Origin: Streptomyces tardus
Lineage (GTDB): Bacteria; Actinomycetota; Actinomycetes; Streptomycetales; Streptomycetaceae
Assembly: GCF_018101125.2 (NCBI RefSeq)
Contig: NZ_JAELVF020000001.1
Coordinates: 2,981,977 to 3,045,976, forward strand
Direction: 5' to 3'
Length of the DNA stretch: 64,000 nucleotides
The notes under the pieces are model-generated. The model had not been told where the DNA came from and made no database searches. It was given only the letters and a program-made list of their open reading frames with translations. The translations under genes and the position numbers were made by a program. Positions 37,198-49,376 of this stretch are shown here, piece by piece. Position 1 is the first letter of the stretch; each line of letters begins with the position of its first letter.

Positions 37198-38019
37198 TCA
37201 GCCATCCCGTTTGCGCGCCGTCGCGAAGATCCGGCGGAAGGGGAACGTCGTCCCGTGCGGACCCGCCGGGTACGCCTCGCGCAACCGGTCCCGGTACTCC
37301 GCCAGGAACTCCTCGCGGGCCTCCTCGTCGCCCTCCAGCGCCGTCAGCACCGGCCGCAGCGCGGTGCCCCGCACCCAGTCCAGCACCGGGTCCCGCCCCT
37401 GGAGCAGTTGGACGTACGTGGTCTCCCAGGCCTCGGTCTCGCAGTCGAGCTCGGCGAGGCGCTGGAGGTACTCGTACGGCTCCAGGATGTGGACGTACCG
37501 CCGCCCCTGCTCGCGCAGTCGCTCGCGCCAGCGGGGGGAGTCGCACAGCTCGCCCAGCAGCGCGTGACTGGGGGCGTTGAAGTTGCCAGGCACCTGGAAG
37601 GCGAGGACGCCGCCCGGGGAGAGCGCGTCCAGCCAGGACTTGAACGAGTCGGCGTGGCCGCGCACCCACTGGAGCGCGGCGTTGGAGACGATCAGGTCGT
37701 ACGTCGTGTCCGGCTCCCAGTCGGCGATGTCGCCGCGGGCGAAGTCCAGTGTGCCGCCGCCCGGAGTGGGGCCGGAGTGCGCGGCGGCGCTGCGGAGCAT
37801 CTGGGGCGAGCTGTCGAAGCCGGTGATGTGCGCGGTGGGCCAGCGCTCGGCGAGTAACGCGGTGACGTTGCCGGGCCCGCAGCCGAGGTCGGCGATCCGC
37901 AGGGCGGATCCCCTGCCCACGGGCTCGGGCGTGCGGGCCAGGAGGTCGAGGAAGGGGCGGGTGCGATGACCGGAGTGGCGTAGATAGACCTGGGGGTCCC
38001 ACTCGGGGGCGGCTGGCAT
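37198..38019 (-). CDS. tam: Trans-aconitate 2-methyltransferase-like enzyme
   Basis: This 273-residue S-adenosylmethionine-dependent enzyme methylates trans-aconitate, a damage product of cis-aconitate, if the family assignment holds. Motif I is IADLGCGPGN, followed by TGFDSSPQML, and the family-specific NAALQWV and YRDRLREAYP segments occur later. AAGGAGG stands just upstream of the ATG at 38019. It is divergent from a MarR gene, which could regulate it. Confidence 0.9.
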   Translation of the reverse strand: MPAAPEWDPQVYLRHSGHRTRPFLDLLARTPEPVGRGSALRIADLGCGPGNVTALLAERWPTAHITGFDSSPQMLRSAAAHSGPTPGGGTLDFARGDIADWEPDTTYDLIVSNAALQWVRGHADSFKSWLDALSPGGVLAFQVPGNFNAPSHALLGELCDSPRWRERLREQGRRYVHILEPYEYLQRLAELDCETEAWETTYVQLLQGRDPVLDWVRGTALRPVLTALEGDEEAREEFLAEYRDRLREAYPAGPHGTTFPFRRIFATARKRDG

Positions 38020-38123
38020 GAGCGTCCTCCTTGCGGATGCGGGCCCGCTGCCTGTCAGCCGGGTCCCGCGGTCGAAGCCTTCCACCCGTGGGGCGGCGAC
38101 ATCCCTGTGTTTTTATCTTGACG

Positions 38124-38136
38124 TGAAGAAACTTCA
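38124..38136. promoter_or_regulatory. Short inverted repeat, possible MarR operator
   Basis: TGAAG and CTTCA form five-base arms around AAA, 29 bases before the MarR start. It overlaps a TTGACG hexamer (38118-38123) that could be a -35 element. Its place in the gap between the MarR and methyltransferase genes suggests an autoregulatory site. The arms are short, so chance is possible. Confidence 0.4.
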
Positions 38137-38164
38137 TGCCGACAGAACTACTACACTGTCCACC

Positions 38165-38662
38165 ATGGAGGACGAGGTCGATCGACTGGTTTCAGCATGG
38201 CGTCGCGAACGCCCCGATCTCGACGTGGAGCCCCTGGAGGTGCTCAGTCGAGTCAGCAGGCTCGCGCGCCATCTCGACCGCGCCCGCCGCATCGCCTTCG
38301 CCGAACACGGGCTGGAGTCCTGGGAGTTCGACGTGCTCACGGCGCTGCGCCGAGCCGGCGACCCGTACCAGCTCTCGCCCGGGCAGCTTCTCACTCAGAC
38401 GCTGGTCACCTCCGGCACCATGACCAATCGCATCGACCGGCTCGCCAAGAAGGGCCTGGTCGAAAGGTTGCCCGATCCCAGTGACCGGCGCGGGGTGCTC
38501 GTCCGGCTGAGCGCCGAGGGCCGGGACCGGGCGGACCGGGCGCTGGCCGGACTGCTCGTCCAGGAGCGCGCCATCCTCGTCGAGCTCTCCACTGCTCAGC
38601 GTTCCGAACTGGCCGCACTGCTCAGGCAGTTGACGGCGCCGTTCGACAACACCCCGCACTGA
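38165..38662 (+). CDS. MarR family transcriptional regulator
   Basis: This 165-residue winged-helix regulator has the MarR layout. The dimerisation helices lie at both ends, a recognition helix reads LVTSGTMTNRIDRLAKKGLV across about 79-98, and the wing carries the conserved DRRGVLVRL. The ligand is unknown. It lies divergently from the tam gene with about 145 bases between, a typical arrangement for a local repressor. Confidence 0.93.
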   Translation: MEDEVDRLVSAWRRERPDLDVEPLEVLSRVSRLARHLDRARRIAFAEHGLESWEFDVLTALRRAGDPYQLSPGQLLTQTLVTSGTMTNRIDRLAKKGLVERLPDPSDRRGVLVRLSAEGRDRADRALAGLLVQERAILVELSTAQRSELAALLRQLTAPFDNTPH

Positions 38663-38752
38663 CGCGGCTCCCGCGAGGCGTCCGGCCGGCGCGCGGTCAC
38701 CGGTACGGGCGTCGTGGCGACTTCGGGCGCCACCGCCGGTACGGGCCGTGTG

Positions 38753-38800
38753 GCCGGTACCGGCTCCGGGGCGCTGACGGCACCCGGTGCCGGTACCGGC
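38753..38800. terminator. Possible hairpin between convergent genes
   Basis: The 12-base palindrome GCCGGTACCGGC occurs twice (38753-38764 and 38789-38800) and the copies can pair with each other or fold alone. It lies between the MarR gene and a convergent LuxR-type gene. Termination is plausible but not certain. Confidence 0.4.
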
Positions 38801-38803
38801 GGG

Positions 38804-39553
38804 TCAGACGGCTGCACGCTCCGCAGTGTCGACCGGGCTCACGCCCGCCCTGCGGGCGAGCGCCACCGCGGCCAGCGTGGAGTGCACTCCCAGCTTCCCG
38901 AGCACGTTCTGCATATGGGTGCGGACCGTGTGCGGCGAGAGGAAGAGCCGCTCGGCGACCGCCTTGCGGCCGAGTCCGCCGACCATGCAGCGCAGCACCT
39001 CGTGTTCGCGAGGGGTGAGCATCGCCACGAGTTGTTCGCTCTCGGTCCGGTGCCGGCGGGTGGTGGTCAACTCCCGCAGGACGCCGGTCAGCAGGGCGGG
39101 CGGCAGGTGGGTCTCCCCGCGCAGTACACCGCGCAGCACCTGGAGCAGCCGGGACAGTGAGCAGTCCTTGGCCACCCAGCCGCAGGCACCCGCCTGGAGC
39201 GCGGCAGCGGCCTTCCCCGCGTCGTCGCGCTCGGCCAGGATGACCGTGCGCAGTTCGGGCGTGGCGGCCACCAGTGCGGCCAGTTCCGAACGGCCCGCGC
39301 TGCCTGCGGCCGGTTCGACCGGAGACTGTGTGCCCGGGCCCGTTGTTCCGCTCAGCTCCGCGTCGATCAGCAGGATGCCGAACGGTCTGCCCGCGGCGCT
39401 CGCCTGGTTCAGGCAGCGGACGGCGGCCTGTGTGCTGCCCGCTGCGGCCACTTCGACGTCCTGTTCCGCTGCGAGAGCGGCGGCCAGCGATTCGGCGAAG
39501 ATTCTGTGATCGTCGACGACCAGGACTCGAATACGTTGCACGTGCACCCCCAT
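38804..39553 (-). CDS. LuxR/NarL-type response regulator (orphan)
   Basis: This 249-residue protein has a receiver-like domain (about 1-150) starting IRVLVVDDH and a C-terminal LuxR helix-turn-helix (about 180-235, LTPREHEVLRCMVGGLGRKAVAERLFLSPHTV split over helices). The phospho-acceptor Asp position is kept (LLIDAEL) and a conserved Lys is in WVAKD. An insertion of about 20 residues (TTGPGTQSPVEPAAGS) sits after the acceptor loop. No kinase is adjacent. The start could be the ATG at 39553 or a GTG 12 bases downstream. Confidence 0.9.
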   Translation of the reverse strand: MGVHVQRIRVLVVDDHRIFAESLAAALAAEQDVEVAAAGSTQAAVRCLNQASAAGRPFGILLIDAELSGTTGPGTQSPVEPAAGSAGRSELAALVAATPELRTVILAERDDAGKAAAALQAGACGWVAKDCSLSRLLQVLRGVLRGETHLPPALLTGVLRELTTTRRHRTESEQLVAMLTPREHEVLRCMVGGLGRKAVAERLFLSPHTVRTHMQNVLGKLGVHSTLAAVALARRAGVSPVDTAERAAV

Positions 39554-39901
39554 GTGTGCCGGAGATCGGATGAGGTTCGCGCGGGCGCGCTCACCGCCGG
39601 TAGTGACTGGTCGATGATGTGCGGCCACAGGTGTGCCCCGTGGTCGGACTTCTGTCCTGCGCATTCCCCTCTGAACGACTCCGGCCCCCACCGGCGTCGT
39701 TGAACAGCGTACGGATCGACGGGCCCTGGGGAAGGGGATTGGCAAAAGATCTGACACGCAGTGTCGTTGCCCCAGCTATGTACTTCGCAACTGCCATCGC
39801 GTGCAGGGGTACCGCCGGTAACTTCCAACTGCCGGGTAGGTCAACGGAGTTCGGTGGACATCGCAGGATCGTTTCGGCGAAATCCCGACACCGTCGATCC
39901 G
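39554..39901. other. Promoter region between two orphan regulators
   Basis: This 348-base gap holds no gene. It is AT-richer than the neighbouring genes and contains an inverted repeat GACAC-GCA-GTGTC at 39753-39765 about 200 bases upstream of the 38804-39553 gene. That element may be a regulatory site. Confidence 0.45.
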
Positions 39902-40612
39902 CTACGAACCCCCTGCTCCGCCGGTGTCTCCCGCATCGCTGCCCGGTCGGACCGCCGCCCGCTCCAACAGCCCCGTACGGGCCGCCAGCGCCGCCGCCTC
40001 CAGGCGCGAACCCACGTCCAGTTTCATCAGAACCCGCTGCACATGCGTACGCGCAGTGCTCGGCGCGATCCGCATCCCGTCTGCGATCGCCTGGGTGTCC
40101 TCGCCCTCGGAGACGCGCAGCAGCACCTCCACTTCCCTCCGGGTGAGCAGCGCGAGCAGCCTGGAACCCTCGTCGTCCTCCTGCGGGGGAGGATTGAGCA
40201 GCGCGTCGAACGCCTCGCTCAGCAGCTGCGGGTCGACCGCCACCTCGCCCGCCCGGGCGCGCAGTGCCGCCCGCTCCACGCCGTCTATGCGCTCGTCGTG
40301 CCGTACGTAGCCGCAGGCGCCCGCGGCGAACGCGGCGGCCACCCCGCGGGTGTCGGGCACCGGCCCGAGCACCACCACCGCGGTGGTGGGGCGCTCCCTG
40401 CGGATCCGCAGCACTCCCTCGAACGCCCCCGGCGCGGACGGGGTCGAGGTGCCCCAGAGGCAGACCTCCGGTGATCTGGCCAGGGCCAGTTCGGCCGCTC
40501 CCGGGCCCGGGGCCGCGGCTGCGACCACCCGGTGCCCCCTGAGCTTGAGGGCCGAGGCGAGGGCCTCGGCGAGCAGTCTGTGGTCGTCCACGACCATGAG
40601 TCGCACACTCAT
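39902..40612 (-). CDS. LuxR/NarL-type regulator with degenerate receiver
   Basis: This 236-residue protein starts like a response regulator (VRLMVVDDHRLLAEALASAL) and ends with a LuxR helix-turn-helix (about 155-210, LTRREVEVLLRVSEGEDTQAIADGM). The phospho-acceptor position is not Asp: the strand reads VCLWGTSTPS, and the conserved Lys region reads YVRHDE. It is therefore probably controlled by something other than phosphorylation. It faces the same way as the preceding LuxR gene 290 bases away, and the two resemble each other. A GGGGAG stands just before the ATG at 40612. Confidence 0.9.
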   Translation of the reverse strand: MSVRLMVVDDHRLLAEALASALKLRGHRVVAAAAPGPGAAELALARSPEVCLWGTSTPSAPGAFEGVLRIRRERPTTAVVVLGPVPDTRGVAAAFAAGACGYVRHDERIDGVERAALRARAGEVAVDPQLLSEAFDALLNPPPQEDDEGSRLLALLTRREVEVLLRVSEGEDTQAIADGMRIAPSTARTHVQRVLMKLDVGSRLEAAALAARTGLLERAAVRPGSDAGDTGGAGGS

Positions 40613-40773
40613 CACTCCCCCTGTATTCACATGCGGTCCGGCGCCACGTCTCGCCCCCCGGCGCGATGTCCCCGTGCCGGGGAAGCTACACGCACCGCCG
40701 GCCCGATGTGCTGGGAACCGGACAGAAAGCGGTCCCGCGGCGCCCGCGTCCGTATTGTTGTGGACACGACGAA

Positions 40774-40807
40774 GCCGGGTGGTACGCGCGCCCGCGCACC
40801 ACCCGGC
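40774..40807. terminator. Hairpin terminator
   Basis: GCCGGGTGGT (40774-40783) pairs with its complement at 40798-40807 around a GC-rich 14-base loop that can itself extend the stem. It lies just after the stop of the minus-strand PQQ-repeat gene. Confidence 0.7.
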
Positions 40808-40828
40808 CACCTGCCCGTCCTGCGGTCC

Positions 40829-42400
40829 TCAGCGGATCGCGACCAGCCAGGTCGTGCGGTCGTCGATACGGCTGGGCAGCCGGGTGTTGACGAGGAAGAG
40901 GGTGTTGTCGGCCCAGTAGAGCGCGTTGGAGTAGGTGTCCCTGGCCTTCTCCCGCTCATCGGCGCTGAACTCCAGGATCTGCTTGGGAGTTCCGCCCTTC
41001 TTCGGGTCGAGCGACGTGACGCCGCCGCCGCCGTCGTAGTTGCCCTGTTCGAGGGTGAGGAGCTTGCCGTCGTGCATGCCCACCGGGTTGGTGCGGCCCT
41101 CGACGCTCGGCTCGGCCGTCCAGACCATCTTGCCGGTCTCCAGGTTGAACCCGGAGACGGCGTTGGTGGTGCGCTCCTTGCCGTCGTAGGTCTCGGTCTC
41201 CAGCATGATCATGCCGCTGTCCTTGTCGACCACCGCGTTCAGGCAGGAGTCCAGTGCGTGGCTGGGCTGGCAGGTGATGCGGTAGCGCTCGGGGTCGATC
41301 TTGATGCGCTTCTTGAGCTTGAGGGTCTCCTCGTCGAGCACCGCGATGTTGTTGAGCTTGGAGCTCAGACCCTGCGGGGAGAGGCCGACGACCAGCGGGC
41401 TGGTCGAGAAGACGCGCTTGACCTCGACGCCCTTGGGCACCTTCCACTCGGCGGTCTTCTCGCCCTTCTGGTCGAACTTGCGCAGCTTGCCGTCGGTGCC
41501 GAGCAGGCACTGGTGGAGCACGATGAAGTTCTCGCCGCCGGCGTAGCCCTGGTCGGAGCAGCCCGCCTCGGTGCTGGACCACAGCTCCTTGCCGTCGCTC
41601 AGCCGGTAGCCGACCCGGCCGCCGGTCCACGACATGCCGGCGAGGTCACCACTGACGGCGAGATGGGCGTAGTCCGCGTTGGGCAGGTCGCTGGTCTCGC
41701 GGCTGGGCAGGTCCTTCTCCCAGAGCTTCTTGCCCTTGGTGATGTCGAAGCCCATCACCTTCTCGCACTTGGCGCCCCACTGGACCAGGGTCTTGCCGCC
41801 GCTGCTGGTGGAGGCCATGCTGCAGCTTTCGCCGCGGATGAACTTCTCCTTCCAGTCGGGCTTCCCGGTCTTGATGTTGTAGGCGACCAGGCCGTCGGGC
41901 TCGTACTTGACGATGCTGCCGCCGGAGAAGAGCACGCCGTGCGCCTGCTTGCTCAGCTCGCCCTCGAAGCCCTTGGGGACCGGGGCCTCCCAAGCGATCT
42001 CCGCATCCGAGTCCTGCTTGGGCACGGTGCTGGGGGGCTCGTCCTGCTTCGCGTCCGGGTCGCCGCCCTTGGGCTCCGACTGGCCGGGCTTGCCCGCCTC
42101 GGGCTCGCCGTCGTCCTTGGTGACGACGAAGACCGTGCCGACGGCGATCACCGCGACCGCGACGACCGCGGCGCACACCATCAGGATCTTCTTGTTGTTG
42201 TTCCCCGGCTGCTGGCCGCCCGGCGCCTGCTGCATGGGAGCCGTGGGCTGCTGCCCATACGGGCCCTGCCCGCCCGCGTACGGGTTGGGGCCGGTTGGCT
42301 GTCCCGGCGGAGGGGTCTGCGGGTAGCCGTACGAGGGGTCCTGAGGACCGCCGAAGCCGCCGGAGGGTGGCTGGTTCGGAGGTGGAGGCGGCTGCGACAT
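40829..42400 (-). CDS. Membrane-anchored PQQ-like beta-propeller protein
   Basis: This 523-residue protein has a Pro/Gly/Tyr/Gln-rich cytoplasmic leader (about 1-68), one membrane helix (about 71-93), an acidic linker and an extracytoplasmic beta-propeller (about 130-523) with PQQ-repeat features such as NIKTGKPDW, FDITKGKKLWEK and NLETGKMVWTAE. Several cysteines (for example GESCSM, KCEKV, EAGCSD, HQCLL) may form disulphides outside the cell. No catalytic cofactor site is evident, so it is more likely a scaffold or sensor domain than a PQQ enzyme. The upstream 249 bases separate it from the ABC-F gene. Confidence 0.87.
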   Translation of the reverse strand: MSQPPPPPNQPPSGGFGGPQDPSYGYPQTPPPGQPTGPNPYAGGQGPYGQQPTAPMQQAPGGQQPGNNNKKILMVCAAVVAVAVIAVGTVFVVTKDDGEPEAGKPGQSEPKGGDPDAKQDEPPSTVPKQDSDAEIAWEAPVPKGFEGELSKQAHGVLFSGGSIVKYEPDGLVAYNIKTGKPDWKEKFIRGESCSMASTSSGGKTLVQWGAKCEKVMGFDITKGKKLWEKDLPSRETSDLPNADYAHLAVSGDLAGMSWTGGRVGYRLSDGKELWSSTEAGCSDQGYAGGENFIVLHQCLLGTDGKLRKFDQKGEKTAEWKVPKGVEVKRVFSTSPLVVGLSPQGLSSKLNNIAVLDEETLKLKKRIKIDPERYRITCQPSHALDSCLNAVVDKDSGMIMLETETYDGKERTTNAVSGFNLETGKMVWTAEPSVEGRTNPVGMHDGKLLTLEQGNYDGGGGVTSLDPKKGGTPKQILEFSADEREKARDTYSNALYWADNTLFLVNTRLPSRIDDRTTWLVAIR

Positions 42401-42649
42401 GGAGATCCTTCGTCAACTGTCACGGACCGATTTGCCCCATCCCCGCGTTCCCCCGTAGGGACGAGCGAATCGGACAGCAGGCCCGCCGGCGTGTGGACGG
42501 CCCAACTCTGTTGAGCCCAGGCATTTGTATCAAAGGACGGAGTTGAACCGACTACTGGTTCCCGGTGAAGGGTTGAGCCCGATATCGGCTCGGAACGACT
42601 CCGTTATCACCTGTTGGCAAAGTGGCGGACCGTCAGCGGATTCGCCGGG

Positions 42650-44473
42650 TCAGCTGTCGTCGGCGAGCTCCAGCCAGCGGCCCTCCAGCTCCTCCTGCTG
42701 AGAGGCCAGTTCGCGGAGTTTGCCGTCGAGTTCGGCGACCAGGGCGAAGTCCGTTGCGTTCTCCGCCATTTCCGCGTGGAGTTTTGATTGTTTTTCGGTG
42801 ACTTTGTCCAGCTGTCGTTCGATGCGCTGGAGTTCTTTCTGCGCCGCGCGGGACACCGCGGCAGGCTTGCCGGAACCGGCGGACTTCTCGGCGGTCGCCG
42901 CGGACTGCGCGGGCGCCGCGGGCCGGTCCGCCTCCTGTCTGGCCTGCGCGCGCCGCTCCAGATACTCGTCGATACCGCGCGGCAGCATCCGCAGCCGGGA
43001 ATCACCGAGCAGCGCGAACACCCGGTCCGTGGTGCGCTCCAGGAAGAAACGGTCGTGGCTGATCACCACGAGAGAGCCGGGCCAGCCGTCCAGCAGGTCT
43101 TCCAACTGCGTCAGGGTCTCGATATCCAGGTCGTTCGTCGGCTCGTCGAGGAAGAGCACATTCGGTTCGTCCATCAGCAGCCGAAGGATCTGCAAACGAC
43201 GGCGTTCTCCGCCGGAGAGATCACCGACGTGGGTCCACTGCTTCTCTTTCACGAAACCGAAACGCTCGCAGAGCTGCGACGCCGACATCTCCCGGCCCTT
43301 GCCGAGGTCGACGCGAGAACGCACCTGCTCCACCGCTTCCAGGACCCGCAGCTGCGGTCGCAGTTCGGCGACCTCCTGGGAGAGGTACGCCAGCCGCACC
43401 GTCAAACCTGTCTTGATCCGGCCGCCCGAGGGCTGCTCCCGGCCCTCGCTGCCGGCCGCGTCCGCGAGTGCGCGCAGCAGCGAGGTCTTGCCCGCGCCGT
43501 TCACCCCGACCAGGCCCACCCGGTCGCCCGGGCCCAGCTGCCAGGTCAGCCGCTCCAACAGGACCTTCGGCCCGGCCTTGACGGTGACGTCCTCCAGATC
43601 GAAGACCGTTTTGCCCAGCCGGGAGTTGGCGAAGCGCATCAGCTCGGCGCTGTCCCTGGGCGGCGGCTCGCCCGCGATCAGCTCGTTGGCCGCCTCGATG
43701 CGGAAGCGCGGCTTGCTCGTACGGGCGGGGGCGCCGCGGCGCAGCCAGGCCAGCTCCTTGCGCATCAGGTTCTGCCGCTTGACCTCCTCGGTCGCGGCGA
43801 TCCGCTCGCGCTCCGCGCGGGCGAAGACGTAGTCGCTGTACCCGCCGTCGTACTCGTGCACCTGACCGCGCTGCACGTCCCACATTCGGGTGCAGACCTG
43901 GTCGAGGAACCACCGGTCGTGGGTGACGCAGACCAGGGCGCCGCGACGGTTGCGCAGATGGCTCGCGAGCCAGGCGATGCCCTCGACGTCCAGGTGGTTG
44001 GTCGGCTCGTCGAGCACCAGCAGATCCTGCTCGGCGATCAGCAGCTTCGCCAGCGCGATGCGCCGGCGCTCGCCGCCGGAGAGCGGACCGATCACGGTGT
44101 CCATGCCCTCGGGGAAGCCGGGCAGCTCCAGCCCGCCGAAGAGGCCGGTGATGACGTCCCTGATGCGGGCGTCGCCGGCCCACTGGTGGTCGGCGAGGTC
44201 GCCGAGCACCTCCTGCCGCACGGTCGCCGCCGGGTCCAGCGAGTCCCGCTGGCTGAGCGAGCCGAGCCGCAGCCCGCCGGAGTGCGTCACGCGCCCGGTG
44301 TCCGGCGCCTCCGCCTTGGCGAGAATCTGGATCAGGGTCGTCTTCCCGTCGCCGTTGCGCCCGACGACGCCGATCCGGTCCCCCTCGCTCACGCCGAGGG
44401 AAACGCCGTCCAGCAGTGCATGCAGTGCGTACGCCTTGCTGACGGCTTCCAGATTGACGAGATTGACGGCCAT
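42650..44473 (-). CDS. ABC-F family ATPase (Uup-like)
   Basis: This 607-residue soluble protein has two ABC ATPase domains in tandem and no membrane segments, the ABC-F layout of ribosome-associated factors. Walker A motifs are GRNGDGKTT (residues 38-46) and GVNGAGKTS, each with an LSGGERRR signature, LDEPTNHLD/LDEPTNDLD Walker B and a following His switch. A C-terminal coiled-coil of about 70 residues (QKELQRIERQLDKVTEK) resembles the DNA- or RNA-binding tail of Uup. It may resolve stalled ribosomes or protect them; antibiotic resistance is possible but not shown. Confidence 0.94.
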   Translation of the reverse strand: MAVNLVNLEAVSKAYALHALLDGVSLGVSEGDRIGVVGRNGDGKTTLIQILAKAEAPDTGRVTHSGGLRLGSLSQRDSLDPAATVRQEVLGDLADHQWAGDARIRDVITGLFGGLELPGFPEGMDTVIGPLSGGERRRIALAKLLIAEQDLLVLDEPTNHLDVEGIAWLASHLRNRRGALVCVTHDRWFLDQVCTRMWDVQRGQVHEYDGGYSDYVFARAERERIAATEEVKRQNLMRKELAWLRRGAPARTSKPRFRIEAANELIAGEPPPRDSAELMRFANSRLGKTVFDLEDVTVKAGPKVLLERLTWQLGPGDRVGLVGVNGAGKTSLLRALADAAGSEGREQPSGGRIKTGLTVRLAYLSQEVAELRPQLRVLEAVEQVRSRVDLGKGREMSASQLCERFGFVKEKQWTHVGDLSGGERRRLQILRLLMDEPNVLFLDEPTNDLDIETLTQLEDLLDGWPGSLVVISHDRFFLERTTDRVFALLGDSRLRMLPRGIDEYLERRAQARQEADRPAAPAQSAATAEKSAGSGKPAAVSRAAQKELQRIERQLDKVTEKQSKLHAEMAENATDFALVAELDGKLRELASQQEELEGRWLELADDS

Positions 44474-44702
44474 GAAGCTCCTATCCGGCGAACGGGTGCG
44501 CGGCCCAGCCTATTTCGTCCGGGCGGCGCTCCGTGCGGGCCCCCGAGCCCGCCGGGGGAGCGGTGGGCAGAGGCGGTGGACGCACCGCGAACCCACTGCA
44601 GAAACGGGTGTATCGGTGGCAATGAAGACAAAGAAGGGCAAGGCGGGTCATCGGTCAAACACAGGTTGACCAGCGTCCCGGGCATGGCCAAGGATCGCCG
44701 CC

Positions 44703-45203
44703 ATGCCCACCAAAAAGCGCAGCCGGTCCCGACGCGCAGGGGAGAGCGCGTACGGTGCCCTGCTGCTCGGCCGCAACATCCTGATCGGACTCGTCGCGGT
44801 CGTCCTGCTGGTCGCGGGTGTGTGGACCTCCTGGGACAACGCGCAGCACGCGATGTTTCCCAAGGACGGCAACACCGGGACCATGACCGTCGAAGCCTGC
44901 TCGGACAGCAGGTGCAGCGGCCCCTTCGTCTCCGAGTCCGGCGGCTCCGCGCCCTCCGACGTACGGATCAACGAGTCGGCCACCCGCGACCTCGGCGACA
45001 CGCTCGCCGTCAGTATCAAGCCCGGCACGGACGAGGTCGTGCGCACCGGCGCGGGCGGCATCCTGCACTCCTGGATCCCGTTCGGCGGCGCGCTGGCGCT
45101 GGCGGCGGTGGTCGTCGGCGGCGGACTGCGGATGAAGCGCACGGGGTGGACGCTCGGCATCTCGGGGATCGCGGTGATGGTCGGCGCGTTCGTCGCGCTG
45201 TAG
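44703..45203 (+). CDS. Small membrane protein, unknown function
   Basis: This 166-residue protein has a basic N-terminus, one membrane helix (about 23-45), an extracytoplasmic loop of about 70 residues with two cysteines (ACSDSRCSG) and two further hydrophobic helices at the end. I recognise similar proteins in Streptomyces but know no function. It is divergent from the ABC-F gene by 229 bases and convergent with ppc. Confidence 0.8.
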   Translation: MPTKKRSRSRRAGESAYGALLLGRNILIGLVAVVLLVAGVWTSWDNAQHAMFPKDGNTGTMTVEACSDSRCSGPFVSESGGSAPSDVRINESATRDLGDTLAVSIKPGTDEVVRTGAGGILHSWIPFGGALALAAVVVGGGLRMKRTGWTLGISGIAVMVGAFVAL

Positions 45204-45230
45204 GCCGGGGCGCCCGCGTACCCGCACGTC

Positions 45231-45266
45231 CCCGCGCCGGCGTACGTGCCCGCGCCGGCGTACGTC
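45231..45266. repeat. 18-bp direct repeat
   Basis: An 18-base unit beginning CCCGCGCCGGCGTACGT occurs twice in tandem, with shorter echoes on both sides. It lies in noncoding sequence after the small membrane protein gene. Confidence 0.8.
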
Positions 45267-45358
45267 CCTGCACGTCCCCGCGCCCGCCCAAGCCGCCCGC
45301 GCCGGCGTACCGCGGCCGCCGGCGTCGCCCGCCCCCACGCTCCCGCGTACGCCCCCAG

Positions 45359-45419
45359 CGCGACGTGCGGGCCGTCCGCGCCGCCCCGGAGGACGGCCGC
45401 GAACGGCCCGCACGTCGCG
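45359..45419. terminator. Large hairpin terminator between convergent genes
   Basis: A perfect 17-base stem joins 45359-45375 with 45403-45419. The 27-base loop can form an inner GC-rich hairpin. It ends 13 bases before the ppc stop and lies between convergent genes, so it should work both ways. Confidence 0.85.
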
Positions 45420-45432
45420 AACTGCCCGTCGG

Positions 45433-48237
<2,805 letters not shown>

Positions 48238-48688
48238 GGGGTGCGGCTCCTTGCGCATATCGACGGCTCAACGGCACCCGCGCGGCCGGCCGTCGGAGGT
48301 GCGCTGCGGGCCGTACACCGGAAAGTGCCGCCCGGCGTACCCCGGAACGCGCCTCCCGGTACCTCCACCGGGCGCCACGGGTCGCTTCGTTCGCTTGTGG
48401 CAGGTCGCGGACCGCGCTGTCCGACGCCCCAAGGGCCCAAGGATAGGCGGCGCGTCCCGCGGACACCCCGGCAGTCCATCAGGCGGTACCCTCCCGTGCC
48501 CCGACGACACGTCCCCGTCCCCTCTGACCTGCCGGGCAAGGTGCCCGTGGCCGTGCCTGCGGGTCGCCCCTGCGGCGGCGCGGGGGCACGGCGCCCGGGC
48601 GACAGGGGAAACCGGCTGGGACCACGTACCCGCAGACGGCATGATGAGCCCTGTGGCGAGTGACGACAGAGGAAGCGGCAGTACCGAT
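48238..48688. other. Divergent intergenic region, ppc / TetR
   Basis: This 451-base gap contains no gene I can support. It should hold the promoters of both genes. The TetR start is uncertain, so its last 35 bases could be coding if the GTG at 48653 were used. No long symmetric operator is evident. Confidence 0.45.
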
Positions 48689-49327
48689 ATGACCAAGACC
48701 TCCTCGCGGCGCGCCAGACGGCGCATGACCGGCAAGGAGCGACGAGAGCAACTGCTGGACATCGGCCGGGTCCTCTTCTCCGAACGCGGCTTCGAGGGCA
48801 CCTCGGTCGAGGAGATCGCGGCGAAGGCCGGGGTCTCCAAGCCGGTGGTGTACGAGCACTTCGGCGGCAAGGAGGGCCTCTACGCGGTCGTGGTCGACCG
48901 CGAGATGCGGCAGCTCCTGGACATGGTGACCGAGGGCCTGACGGCCGGCCATCCGCGGGAGCTGCTGGAGCAGGCGGCGTTCGCGCTGCTGGACTACATC
49001 GAGCAGCACACGGACGGTTTCCGGATCCTGGTGCGGGACTCGCCCGTGACCCAGACCACCGGCAACTTCGCCTCACTGATCAGCGATATCGCCACCCAGG
49101 TCGAGGACATCCTCGGGCTGGAGTTCAAGGCGCGCGGCTTCGACGCGAAGCTCGCGCCGCTGTACGCGCAAGCGCTGGTGGGCATGGTGGCGCTGACCGG
49201 CCAGTGGTGGCTCAACGTGCGCAAGCCGAAGAAGGCCGAGGTCGCCGCACATCTGGTGAACCTCGCCTGGCACGGGCTGGACGGGCTGGAGCCCAGACCA
49301 CGGCTCATCGGCCACCGCAAGGCGTGA
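48689..49327 (+). CDS. TetR family transcriptional regulator
   Basis: This 212-residue repressor-like protein has an N-terminal TetR helix-turn-helix (about 15-62: RREQLLDIGRVLFSERGF, then TSVEEIAAKAGVSKPVVYEHF) and a helical ligand-binding domain. The ATG at 48689 is chosen, with GAGGAAG 14 bases upstream; earlier in-frame starts give a short disordered leader. Its ligand is unknown. It lies divergently from ppc and upstream of pth on the opposite strand. Confidence 0.92.
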   Translation: MTKTSSRRARRRMTGKERREQLLDIGRVLFSERGFEGTSVEEIAAKAGVSKPVVYEHFGGKEGLYAVVVDREMRQLLDMVTEGLTAGHPRELLEQAAFALLDYIEQHTDGFRILVRDSPVTQTTGNFASLISDIATQVEDILGLEFKARGFDAKLAPLYAQALVGMVALTGQWWLNVRKPKKAEVAAHLVNLAWHGLDGLEPRPRLIGHRKA

Positions 49328-49376
49328 TCTCCGGGGCGTGATCTCCGAGCGTGATCCCGGGCGTGATCTCCGGGCG
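49322..49376. repeat. Tandem repeat over the TetR stop codon
   Basis: GCGTGATC occurs four times (49322, 49336, 49349 and 49361) within a degenerate 12-14 base unit. The regulator gene ends at the TGA in the first unit. The frame after the stop is noncoding. Confidence 0.85.
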
